In this document: positions 20,475 to 28,999 of the stretch, in pieces
Layout of the letters: each line of letters begins with the position of its first letter
Position numbering within the stretch: the stretch's first letter is position 1
From: Chloroflexia bacterium
GTDB lineage: Bacteria > Chloroflexota > Chloroflexia > Thermomicrobiales > UBA6265
Reading direction: 5' to 3'
DNA: 36,894 nt
NCBI GenBank assembly: GCA_013698305.1
Contig: JACCVC010000308.1
Coordinates: forward strand, 1 to 36,894
Notes under the pieces: model-generated
What the model saw: only the letters and a program-made list of their open reading frames with translations
Told to the model about the DNA's origin: nothing
Databases searched by the model: none
Program-made: the position numbers and the translations under genes

Positions 20475-21367
20475 CGTGCCGGTGGTTCCGTTGCTGGCAC
20501 TGCACATTTCGGTACATAGCCGAGTCGGGACGTATACACAAGGGATGTCGGTATCTGGATTCTGACGCGGCGAGCGAGCTCGATGGCTTCACCCGTGGAT
20601 TGGCAGAGCGCATACATCGTCGGCCCGGCTCCAGTGACGTTGACCGTTGGGAACCCGAGTCCTTCGAGCTCGTCGCGCATGGAGGCGAGCTCTGGGAAAT
20701 GTGAGTAGAGGGCGTTGGCAAACACATTGGGTGGCACGTCGCCAGGGTCTGGAAAGGCAACTGCAAATGATTCGACGTCGTTCCCTGACGACCACCACTC
20801 GGGCTTGATCGCAGCATACATCGTCGCGGTCTTGCTTGGGATGATCAGGTGAGGCGTGACCGTGACCGCCCATGTCTCGTTCATGGGTGCAGGGAGAGCC
20901 GTCAGGATTTCACCACGACCGCGAGCGAGAGAAAAACCGGCGCCCAGAAAGAATGTCACATCACTGCCTAGGCCCGCCGCCAGGCGCATGAGGATTGCCT
21001 CTGGCGCCAAATGTTGATTCGCGAAATGCATCAAGGTAGCGGCGGCATCACTGCTGGCGCCACCGAGGCCTGCCGCGATCGGGATGCGCTTTTGCACCTC
21101 GACAATTTGGGGAGGGATGTGGAATCCGGTGTCACGCAATGCCTTCAATGCCGACAGGATGAGATTCGGGCCGGGCGGAACATTGCCGACTTCTGAGTCA
21201 ATGTGGAGTTCGTCTTCGGCTCCTGACCCAGGCTCGAACGAGATGGTGTCTCGCAGCGAGATCGTCGCCAGCACCGACCGGATCTCGTGGAAGCCGTCGT
21301 CTCGCCGCCTGAGGATTTCCAATCCGAGATTGATCTTGGCCGGTGCGTCTATCCAGGATTTGCTCAC
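20471..21367 (-). CDS. ispE: 4-diphosphocytidyl-2-C-methyl-D-erythritol kinase
   Basis: APAKINLGLEILRRRDDGFHEIRSVLATISL; IPIAAGLGGASSDAAATL; GTG start overlaps the ksgA stop. Confidence 0.95.
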   Translation of the reverse strand: MSKSWIDAPAKINLGLEILRRRDDGFHEIRSVLATISLRDTISFEPGSGAEDELHIDSEVGNVPPGPNLILSALKALRDTGFHIPPQIVEVQKRIPIAAGLGGASSDAAATLMHFANQHLAPEAILMRLAAGLGSDVTFFLGAGFSLARGRGEILTALPAPMNETWAVTVTPHLIIPSKTATMYAAIKPEWWSSGNDVESFAVAFPDPGDVPPNVFANALYSHFPELASMRDELEGLGFPTVNVTGAGPTMYALCQSTGEAIELARRVRIQIPTSLVYTSRLGYVPKCAVPATEPPAR

Positions 21368-22218
21368 GGCTGCAGCACCGTTGATTCACTCAAGGCAAGC
21401 CAGGATTCCAGCGAGATCGCCTGCGGTCGCGCCGCCGGATCGATTCCAAGGTGATCGAGTTCGTCGGCGACGGTAGGCTTGTCCAGGGAAAGCCCCCTGG
21501 AGAGCGAATTGAGCAAGGTCTTTCGCCGCTGCTGAAAGGCGATGGTCGCCATGGTGAACAGTCGGGACCTTGCTTCGGAATCGACGAGAGGAGTCTCACG
21601 CACGTTGAGTTGAATGACACTCGATGTGACCTTCGGCGGAGGATAGAAAGCGTCTTTTGGGACGTCGAAAAGCAGCGTCGGGGTAGCATAGAGGCGGGTT
21701 GCGAGCGTCAGCAGGGACAAGTCGCCGGTGCCTGCCGCCATTCGCGCCGCGACTTCCTTCTGCACCATGATGGTGAGCCGCCGTGGTGGATGCGGGGATT
21801 CGAGGAAGTGACGCACGATCAGTGTGGCGACGCTGTAGGGCAGGTTCGCCACGACATCATATGTGCGTCCGTTCGTGATTGCCGACATGTCGGTAGTGGC
21901 AGCGTTTTTGTGTATGACTGTGTAGTTGTCGTTTTGCCGGAAATGGTCGGCGATCCTAGAAGCGATATCGTCGTCCATTTCTATGGCAATGACGTGCGCG
22001 CCCCGGTTGAGCAGTGCTTCCGAGAGGATGCCCATCCCCGGTCCAACCTCGATCACCAACTGGCCCGAAGAGATGTCCGCGGCGTCAGTGATCCGCTCAA
22101 CGATGTCGGTGTCCAGCAAAAAGTTCTGGCCCATGGATTTGGACGGGCGGACTCCCCAGGAGCGAAATCGCCGCAGCCAGTCATCCTCAGACATTCGACG
22201 CATTTCAGCATCTACCAT
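21364..22218 (-). CDS. rsmA: 16S rRNA dimethyladenosine transferase KsgA/RsmA
   Basis: GVRPSKSMGQNFLLDTDIVERI, VIEVGPGMGILSEALL, VVANLPYSVATLIV. Confidence 0.95.
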   Translation of the reverse strand: MVDAEMRRMSEDDWLRRFRSWGVRPSKSMGQNFLLDTDIVERITDAADISSGQLVIEVGPGMGILSEALLNRGAHVIAIEMDDDIASRIADHFRQNDNYTVIHKNAATTDMSAITNGRTYDVVANLPYSVATLIVRHFLESPHPPRRLTIMVQKEVAARMAAGTGDLSLLTLATRLYATPTLLFDVPKDAFYPPPKVTSSVIQLNVRETPLVDSEARSRLFTMATIAFQQRRKTLLNSLSRGLSLDKPTVADELDHLGIDPAARPQAISLESWLALSESTVLQP

Positions 22219-22236
22219 GGGGCGCTCCGGCCCGGA

Positions 22237-23289
22237 CTACTCGCGGACAAGCCGGACCCCTTGCCCGTCTGAGACGATGCCGATATGCCAACAGGGGAGT
22301 TCGCGATCCGAGAATGCCTTCTCGAATGCCCTCGCACCGGATTCTGGAACCGAGACCAGCAAGCCCCCGGAAGTTTGTGGGTCGAAGCCGAGGGCAACCC
22401 TCGCTGGATCGCAATCCGCGTCGATCTTGACATTGGCGTGATCGCTGAGGTAATAGTCCTGGTTCCGACCCAGCCCTCCCGCGATGACTCCATCCTCTAT
22501 GAGCTGTTCGACGCGCGGCAGGATGGGCAGCGCAGGCGCCGTAATCCGCAGTTGGACTCTGCTGCGCTGGGCGATCTCATGCGCGTGACCAAGCAGTCCG
22601 AAACCCGTAATGTCGGTCACCGCTGACACGTTGTGCTCGACGGCGGCGTTCCGAGCCGCGAGGTTCAGTTGCAGCATCCAGTCAATCGCCGGTTGCAAGG
22701 CCGGTCGGTCAATCACCGATTGCTTGGCGGCGGTGGTGAGAACGCCTGTGCCGAGAGGCTTGGTGAGATACAACTGATCGCCCACTCTGGCTCCGGCCTT
22801 GGTCCAGATTCTGTCTGGGTGAATGGTTCCCGTGACCGCGATGCCGTACTTCGGCTCGTCATCGGTGACAGTGTGTCCGCCGGCAATCGCTCCGCCGGCT
22901 TCCTGCATCTTGTCGGACCCGCCTCGAAAAATCTCGGCCAGAATCGACATGTCGAGATAGTCGGGGAATGCGGCTATGTTGAGCCCCATCATCACCGTGC
23001 CGCCCATCGCGAACACATCGCTCATGCTGTTGGCCGCGGCAATCGCCCCGAACTCGTAAGGGTCATCGACAACCGGCGCGAAGAAGTCGACCGTCTGGAT
23101 AATCGCCCGCTCGTCATCAAGGCGCAGCACCGCCGCATCGTCGGACGTTTGCAAACCGACGATAATGTCAGGGTGAGATATGGCAGTGAGTGGCCGCAGA
23201 ACCTGCGCCAGCGCTCCGGGGGCGAGCTTGGAAGCTCAGCCGGCGCAGCGAGCGAGCGAGGTTAGCCGGATCTGTTCGCGATCGTGCAT
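22237..23289 (-). CDS. selD: Selenide, water dikinase SelD with in-frame UGA (selenocysteine)
   Basis: Extending past the TGA to ATG at 23289 (SD AGGA) gives MHDREQIRLTSLARCAGUASKLAPGALAQVLRPLTAISHPDIIVGLQTSDDAAVLRL..., in frame with the called ORF (VDFFAPVVDDPYEFGAIAAANSMSDVFAMGG). 350 aa including Sec. Confidence 0.9.
23188..23216 (-). promoter_or_regulatory. Putative bacterial SECIS element in selD mRNA
   Basis: RNA 5'-GAG(CGC)UGGCGCAG-GUU-CUGCG(G)CCACUC-3': GAG/CUC, UGG/CCA and CGCAG/CUGCG pair around a GUU apical loop about 34 nt after the UGA. Confidence 0.65.
23236..23238 (-). other. In-frame TGA at the catalytic SelD position (Sec18)
   Basis: Codon TGA in CAG-U-ASK aligns with Cys17 of E. 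coli SelD (GAGCGCK) and keeps the catalytic Lys three residues later. Confidence 0.88.
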
Positions 23290-23412
23290 GGTATTCCTGC
23301 CGTGATTGCTTGTCGTGCCAAGAGGTCCGTTTGACCATGGCATGATTGTACCCGGCAGGCGATCTCGTGACGCCTGGGTGTTTCAGAATTCGTGTAGTGG
23401 AGGCATCACCTG

Positions 23413-23787
23413 ATGCAATATCAGAGACCTGACCAGAGCCGCGCCGCGAACGTCACCTATCATCTGGCGCCAACCGTGGCATGGGATGCTCGCGGAACCG
23501 GAGCGGAATACGTTCCAGAGGCATTCGACGACGATGGCTTCATCCACTGTACCAATGGCCTCGAACCGCTGCTGGAAGTCGCCAATCTCTTCTACCAGGC
23601 TGACGAACGCGACTATGAGGTGCTGGTGCTGGATGTAACGCGCATCACTTCAGAGGTTCGATACGACGATCCTGATCAGAAGTTTCCGCATATCTACGGT
23701 CCTCTCAACACATCCGCCGTCTTTGGTCGGCTCACGGCACAGCGCGATAGCGATGGCACATTTCTGGGTTTTGCCCAGGGTGTGTAG
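23413..23787 (+). CDS. DUF952 domain protein
   Basis: YHLAPTVAWDA...EAFDDDGFIHCTNGLEPLLEVANLFY...FPHIYGPLN pattern of DUF952. Confidence 0.8.
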   Translation: MQYQRPDQSRAANVTYHLAPTVAWDARGTGAEYVPEAFDDDGFIHCTNGLEPLLEVANLFYQADERDYEVLVLDVTRITSEVRYDDPDQKFPHIYGPLNTSAVFGRLTAQRDSDGTFLGFAQGV

Positions 23788-23825
23788 GCGCGTTCGTTTC
23801 TCCGCTGCGTGGATAGAGCGACACG

Positions 23826-26057
23826 GTGTTTGAGTGGATTGCACGTTTTTCACTCGCGCATAGCAGGCTGATGATCGGTATCTGGCTCGTGCTGGCGCTG
23901 ATGTCGGTTCCGTTTGCGTTGAATGCTGACGATCCGCTCAAGGTCGGCGGGTTCACATCAGCGGACACCGAGTCGAGCATGGTGCGCGAGGTGATTGAGA
24001 ACGATCTCGACTACAGCCCGTCGTCGATGATCGTGGTGTATGAGAGCGACACGTTGGACGCTCGCGAACCCTTGTTCCAGGAGCAGGTCGACAGCTCATT
24101 GTCCCAGGTTGGCGAACTCGGCTTTGTCGAGGATGTCGTCACACCGTCGATCGATTCGTCCCTGATTTCGTCATCGGGTGAGATTGCCTACGCGATCATC
24201 GGGCTTGATCTTCCCCCCGAGGAGGCGCAGCGCGATGTGCCCGAGTTCGAGCGTAGCCTCGTCGATCAGCCTGACATATCGTTCCTCGTTGCGGGTGCCC
24301 CCGCCTTTTACGCCGATATAGAAACCGCGAGTCAGCGAGACCTTCAGCGAGCAGAGCTGATCGCCTTGCCGATCGCGTTGATCGCCCTTCTCGTTGTATT
24401 TGGCACGGTCGTGTCGGCGGCGATTCCGCTGATCACAGGAGGGGCGGGCGTCGTGGTGATCCTGGGGGCAGTGTATTGGCTGGCCAATGTCACCGATCTC
24501 AGCATCTTCGTGCTGAACCTCGCGACCATGCTTGGCCTCGGACTGGCGGTCGACTACGCCTTGTTCGTCACCAGCAGGTATCGAGAAGAGCTTCGACGCA
24601 ACGGCAACGATGTTGAAGCGGCGGTGATAACGTCGATCACCACGGCTGGGCGAGCGGTCTTCTTTTCCGGCATGACCGTGTTGATCGGCCTTTCAGGTCT
24701 CATCTTGTTCCCGCTGATGTTCCTGCAATCGGTTGGATTCGCCGGAGTGGTCGTCGTGGCGATCTCGACCCTGACCTCCCTGACGCTGCTTCCCGCGATT
24801 CTGGCGATCACCGGCACGCAGGTCGAGTCACTGTCGATCGGCCGTCTTGGCGGCCTCGCCGTGGGCTCGACCGGTGGCGATGGCAGCTGGTACCGGTTTG
24901 CCATAGGCGTGATGAAGCGGCCCGTGGTCGTCGCGCTTGTCACGGTTTCAGTCCTGGTGGCTCTTGGCCTTCCGTTTCGCGATGCCAACATTTCCTCACC
25001 GGACGCGACGATTCTCCCTCAGGATCTTCCGAGCAGGCAGGGATTTGATCTGCTCAGCGGCGAGTTCTCTGGCGGCGAAATTTCACCGTTCGTGATCGCT
25101 CTGCAATTCGGCGAGGATGCGTCGCGAGGGGAGCGCCTCGCGATCGCCAGCCACGTTGAATCGCTGGCTCGAACTGACCCAAGAATCGAACGGGTGCAGG
25201 GCCCGACCGCATTTGCTGACGGGCTGTCTGACGTGGCGCCAACGGTGAGGTTCCAAAGTCGCCTCCTGCTCGAACGGCTCGGTGTGAACACGCAGTTGGA
25301 TCGGCTTTGGACCGGGGACGAAGCGGTGATTTTGGCGTTCCCAGTTGCTCCCGCCAATCAACCCGAGAACAAGGAGCTGCTCGCCTCACTTCGCTCCATC
25401 CCGGACACCGATGAGGCGAGCGTGCTGGTGGGAGGTGGCACCGCCGAGATCGCCGATGTCGTGGACGTGATCTACGACCGCTTCCCGGTCGCGGCAGGCA
25501 TGGTGGTCGTAACGACCTACCTGATTCTCCTGGTCCTGTTTCGATCCGTGCTGCTGCCTTTGAAGGCAATCGTCCTCAACGTGATGTCGATCCTGGCATC
25601 GTATGGGGCGCTGGTATGGATCTTCCAGGAAGGAAACCTCTCGAAGTTTCTGGGATTCACGCCGCAGGGATTCGTCGAGGCGTCGTTGCCGGTGATCATG
25701 TTCTGTGTGTTGTTCGGACTGTCGATGGACTATGAAGTGTTCCTGCTGTCGCGAATCCGGGAAGAGTGGGAGCGAACCGAAGACAACCGCGAGAGCGTCG
25801 CCCACGGGCTTGAGCGGAGTGGGCGGATCATCACCAGCGCCGCGCTGATCGTGATCGTCGTCACGGGCTCGTTCGTCACCGCGGATGTGGTACTCGTGAA
25901 GGCGCTTGGCCTGGGGATTGCGATAGCGGTGTTTGTGGATGCCACGATCGTTCGAGGACTGCTGGTGCCGGCGAGCATGGAACTCTTGGGCGCCAGGAAC
26001 TGGTGGCTACCGACGTGGCTGGGGCGTATGCTGCCGAGGGTATCGGTGAGGGAATAG
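23826..26057 (+). CDS. MMPL/RND-family membrane transporter
   Basis: Two repeats of six TM segments; LGLGLAVDYALFVTSRYREELRR and FGLSMDYEVFLLSRIREEWER motifs of MMPL proteins. Confidence 0.93.
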   Translation: MFEWIARFSLAHSRLMIGIWLVLALMSVPFALNADDPLKVGGFTSADTESSMVREVIENDLDYSPSSMIVVYESDTLDAREPLFQEQVDSSLSQVGELGFVEDVVTPSIDSSLISSSGEIAYAIIGLDLPPEEAQRDVPEFERSLVDQPDISFLVAGAPAFYADIETASQRDLQRAELIALPIALIALLVVFGTVVSAAIPLITGGAGVVVILGAVYWLANVTDLSIFVLNLATMLGLGLAVDYALFVTSRYREELRRNGNDVEAAVITSITTAGRAVFFSGMTVLIGLSGLILFPLMFLQSVGFAGVVVVAISTLTSLTLLPAILAITGTQVESLSIGRLGGLAVGSTGGDGSWYRFAIGVMKRPVVVALVTVSVLVALGLPFRDANISSPDATILPQDLPSRQGFDLLSGEFSGGEISPFVIALQFGEDASRGERLAIASHVESLARTDPRIERVQGPTAFADGLSDVAPTVRFQSRLLLERLGVNTQLDRLWTGDEAVILAFPVAPANQPENKELLASLRSIPDTDEASVLVGGGTAEIADVVDVIYDRFPVAAGMVVVTTYLILLVLFRSVLLPLKAIVLNVMSILASYGALVWIFQEGNLSKFLGFTPQGFVEASLPVIMFCVLFGLSMDYEVFLLSRIREEWERTEDNRESVAHGLERSGRIITSAALIVIVVTGSFVTADVVLVKALGLGIAIAVFVDATIVRGLLVPASMELLGARNWWLPTWLGRMLPRVSVRE

Positions 26058-26226
26058 CAAGCCGGGAACCGCTGGTGAATCGAGTACACTGGATTCGGTG
26101 CGAGGGGACGGCGGGTCTGCTGTGCTTACTGCGACTGCATGACCATCTCTCATATTTGTCGACTCACCTGGTCCTGTGCCCCTGCCCATTCAAACGTTGA
26201 CATCACATGACATTCAGGAGAACACA

Positions 26227-26304
26227 ATGCGTCCTGGCCACCCGACTATCGCGCCTTTGGGCGACTGGACCATGGCAGGCGGAGGTCACGCGTGGCAACG
26301 CTAA
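26227..26304 (+). CDS. Candidate 25-aa small ORF (MRPGHPTIAPLGDWTMAGGGHAWQR)
   Basis: ATG with SD AGGAG 6 nt upstream; its stop lies 13 nt inside the next ORF in another frame. Confidence 0.3.
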   Translation: MRPGHPTIAPLGDWTMAGGGHAWQR

Positions 26305-26654
26305 ACCACCTGAACGCTCGGTCCTTGACGCAGCATCGGAAATCGACATGGTGGAGTGCGCTGCGGGGTTGGTTCATGGCAGAGTATACGAACGTTGAAG
26401 GGGACGCGTTCATCTGGCGGCGTGGCCGAGATTCGGTGATCTTGCGTCAGCAGAGCGAAGGTTGGCACGTATGCTACCGGACCACAGGTCGTCTGCTGGG
26501 ACCACCGAGATGCGTATATGAAGCGCACCACCGCATCGCGAAGCACGCCGCGTGGGACATGATGGCGCGTGTCATCAACGTTTCTCGCGACGAGCACGAA
26601 GGTGTGGAAGCAGCGAGGATGGCTGCAAGATGGATGCGCCAGATGTCCGGGTAG
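26292..26654 (+). CDS. Hypothetical protein
   Basis: GTG start with GGAGGT SD 5 nt upstream (alternative ATG at 26376); upstream of mutM; no recognised family. Confidence 0.5.
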   Translation: MATLNHLNARSLTQHRKSTWWSALRGWFMAEYTNVEGDAFIWRRGRDSVILRQQSEGWHVCYRTTGRLLGPPRCVYEAHHRIAKHAAWDMMARVINVSRDEHEGVEAARMAARWMRQMSG

Positions 26655-26666
26655 CGAGCGTGCGAC

Positions 26667-27521
26667 ATGCCTGAGCTCCCGGAGGTCGAGACAATTCGGC
26701 GGCTATGCGAAACGCATCTCGTTGGTCACAAGGTGCGGGACGTTGCCGTCACCTTGCCAAAGCTTCTCAGGCAATCGATGTTGCCTGAACCCCAATGTCT
26801 GTCAGGCGAGTCATTGATCGCCGCGACCAGGCGCGCCAAGGTACTCGATCTTGCGTTCACCGGCGACCTGCATCTGTTGATCCATTTCAAGCTTGCGGGA
26901 CAATGGGCCATTGTGCTGCCTGACGGTGAGCGACATGTCGCTGGGCATCCAGTTCCCAAACCCGATGGCGACCTTCCCCACATGTCGACCCATGCTTCCA
27001 TCCTGTTCGATGACGGTCGAATCGCCTGGTACAGCGACATCAGGCAATTCGGCTGGTTCAATCTATTGCCTTCCGACGACGTACATGGCGTCATGGACGG
27101 GCTGATGCTCGGACCAGAGGCGACGGACCCGATCGATGTCGCACGCCTCGAGTCCCTGTTTTCCAGACGGTCGGTCCCGGTCAAGGCAGTTCTGCTGGAT
27201 CAGAAGGTTCTGGCTGGGCTCGGAAATATCTACGTCGACGAGGCATTGTTCAGCGCTGGGATTCATCCAACGAGACCCGCAAAGTCGTTGATCAGCGATG
27301 AAACGGCGCGCCTGGCAGCAGCGATCGCACCGGTCCTTGCCGAAGGTATCCGGCAGGGAGGAGCAACCATCGTTAACAGCAAGGCGATTCCTGACAACGG
27401 CTTTCCCGCAGTGCATGGTCGTGAAGGCGAGCCGTGCTTCACTTGCGGATCGAGTATCGTGAAGGTTCGAGTTGCCGGCAGGGGCACCTACTTTTGTCCC
27501 AGTTGTCAGACGATTTCGTGA
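26667..27521 (+). CDS. mutM: Formamidopyrimidine-DNA glycosylase
   Basis: N-terminal MPELPEVETIRR; LAGLGNIYVDEALF; C-terminal zinc finger CFTCGSSIVKVRVAGRGTYFCPSCQ. Confidence 0.96.
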   Translation: MPELPEVETIRRLCETHLVGHKVRDVAVTLPKLLRQSMLPEPQCLSGESLIAATRRAKVLDLAFTGDLHLLIHFKLAGQWAIVLPDGERHVAGHPVPKPDGDLPHMSTHASILFDDGRIAWYSDIRQFGWFNLLPSDDVHGVMDGLMLGPEATDPIDVARLESLFSRRSVPVKAVLLDQKVLAGLGNIYVDEALFSAGIHPTRPAKSLISDETARLAAAIAPVLAEGIRQGGATIVNSKAIPDNGFPAVHGREGEPCFTCGSSIVKVRVAGRGTYFCPSCQTIS

Positions 27522-27530
27522 CATCGAAGG

Positions 27531-28595
27531 CTAGTCTCGAAAATCGACAGCATCCGAAAGATTGGCGACACACGTCGAGATCAACGCAATAGCGCCTGCG
27601 ACATCGGTCAGGCTGATCATCTCATTCGGACTGTGCATGTACCGATTGGGGATAGAAACCAGCCCGATTGCTGAAGCGATTCCCGAGCGACGGAAGCCAT
27701 CTGCGTCGGTTCCGGTGCTTCGGCCCGCCGCCTGCACCACGAAGGGGACAGCTGCGTCCTTCGCCGCATCGCGCAGCGCCTCAAAGACGCGTTGATTCAC
27801 TGCCGAGCCCCGGGTGAGCACGGGGCCACCACCGAGGGACACCTTGTTATCCACCTGCGGTTCGGCGCCAGGATAGTCAGTGGCATGCGTGACATCGAGC
27901 GCGATGACGACATCCGGCTTGAGATTGTGGGCTGCGTTGATCGCTCCTGCCATGGTGATCTCTTCCTGGCTGGCGGCGAGCGCGGTGACACGGTGAGGTG
28001 TGTCGCGTTTGATCACGGAGCGCAGGACTTCAAGCGCGATAAACGACCCGATCCGATTGTCGATGCTGCGGGACACGAGAAGGTCGTTGGGGAGATCCAG
28101 CGGCGTCACGTCGACCACGGCTGGATCGCCGACCTCGACCACTGCCTGCGCGGCGCTTCGGTCCTTTGCGCCGATGTCGATCCACACGTCGGAGAGGGTG
28201 GTGACCTTCTCGCGGTCGGCAGGCTTCAGGAGATGGGCGGCCTTCTTTCCGATCACGCCAGTGACCGGCCCGTTGCGACCGTCGATCATGATCCGCTGGC
28301 CGACGACCACCTGATCGTCCCATCCTCCTATGCGGTCGATCCAGAGAAACCCGTTGTCATCAATCGACGTGATGATCAAGCCGATCTCGTCGATGTGGCC
28401 CTCGATCACGATGTGAAGCCCATCGCCGTCGCGATTGCTCGCCCATGAGTTGCCTGCGATGTCGTGGTCAACGAGCGGCGCGAGGTTCGTTGCTTCTTCG
28501 CGCCAGTGGCGGGCGGCATGGCGCTCGAAGCCTGACGGCGACGGTGTTGTGAGCAGGTCGAGCAGGTAGGCTCGCTGATTCTGAGTGAGTGACAT
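27531..28595 (-). CDS. M42-family aminopeptidase/endoglucanase-like protein
   Basis: LLTTPSPSGFERHAARHW, IEGHIDEIGLIIT, SRSIDNRIGSFIALEVLR, ASQEEITMAGA, DVTHATDYPG; start MSLTQNQR at 28595. Confidence 0.92.
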   Translation of the reverse strand: MSLTQNQRAYLLDLLTTPSPSGFERHAARHWREEATNLAPLVDHDIAGNSWASNRDGDGLHIVIEGHIDEIGLIITSIDDNGFLWIDRIGGWDDQVVVGQRIMIDGRNGPVTGVIGKKAAHLLKPADREKVTTLSDVWIDIGAKDRSAAQAVVEVGDPAVVDVTPLDLPNDLLVSRSIDNRIGSFIALEVLRSVIKRDTPHRVTALAASQEEITMAGAINAAHNLKPDVVIALDVTHATDYPGAEPQVDNKVSLGGGPVLTRGSAVNQRVFEALRDAAKDAAVPFVVQAAGRSTGTDADGFRRSGIASAIGLVSIPNRYMHSPNEMISLTDVAGAIALISTCVANLSDAVDFRD

Positions 28596-28689
28596 AGTGG
28601 CTCCCGTTGGGTGAGGATCAGTCTGTCCGACAGGGTCTATCTTGACATCTTGCGCCTGACTCGGGTAGTTTGATCCCAACAACCGAATG

Positions 28690-28970
28690 ATTTGCGTCGA
28701 TCAGAACGAGTACGCACAGGTGTGGATCGTAGCGAGCCGGGTGTGGTGAGATGCCGGTGTGAAACATGTGCCGAATGGATCTGTGAGCAATGCCCCGAAC
28801 GCCGCGAATATCCGTGGCCTGTAGACGGCGTCGGAACTCCACCGTTAACGGGAGCGGCGTATCGGCGCGAGCGTGTTCGTGCCCGTACGATTGAGTGGAT
28901 GCCGTGACGGCATCAACGAGGGTGGCACCGCGGATCAGACTCCGTCCCTTTCCGGGATGGGGTCTTTTTA
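28690..28970 (+). ncRNA. T-box leader (Trp specifier UGG) of the trp operon
   Basis: T-box sequence AGGGTGGCACCGCGG at 28919-28933; specifier candidate GAA-TGG-A with TGG at 28776-28778; structured Stem I-like region; terminator at 28938-28969. Left boundary approximate. Confidence 0.88.
28938..28969 (+). terminator. Intrinsic terminator of the T-box leader
   Basis: GACTCCGTCCC-TTTCC-GGGATGGGGTC: 11-bp stem with two G-U pairs, followed by TTTTT. Confidence 0.85.
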
Positions 28971-28999
28971 TCGTGCAGAGCCATCAGGAGGGAGCGCGA

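Noticed and set aside
23236-23238. The selD TGA as a true stop, sequencing error or pseudogene
   Set aside because: Same frame continues on both sides with conserved SelD sequence, the TGA sits exactly at the known Sec/Cys position, and a SECIS-like hairpin follows; an error landing there by chance is unlikely.
26197-26202. TTGACA as a -35 for the short ORF at 26227
   Set aside because: A -10 at 17-bp spacing would fall on the SD/ATG region with no TATAAT-like sequence, inconsistent with the SD-led start.
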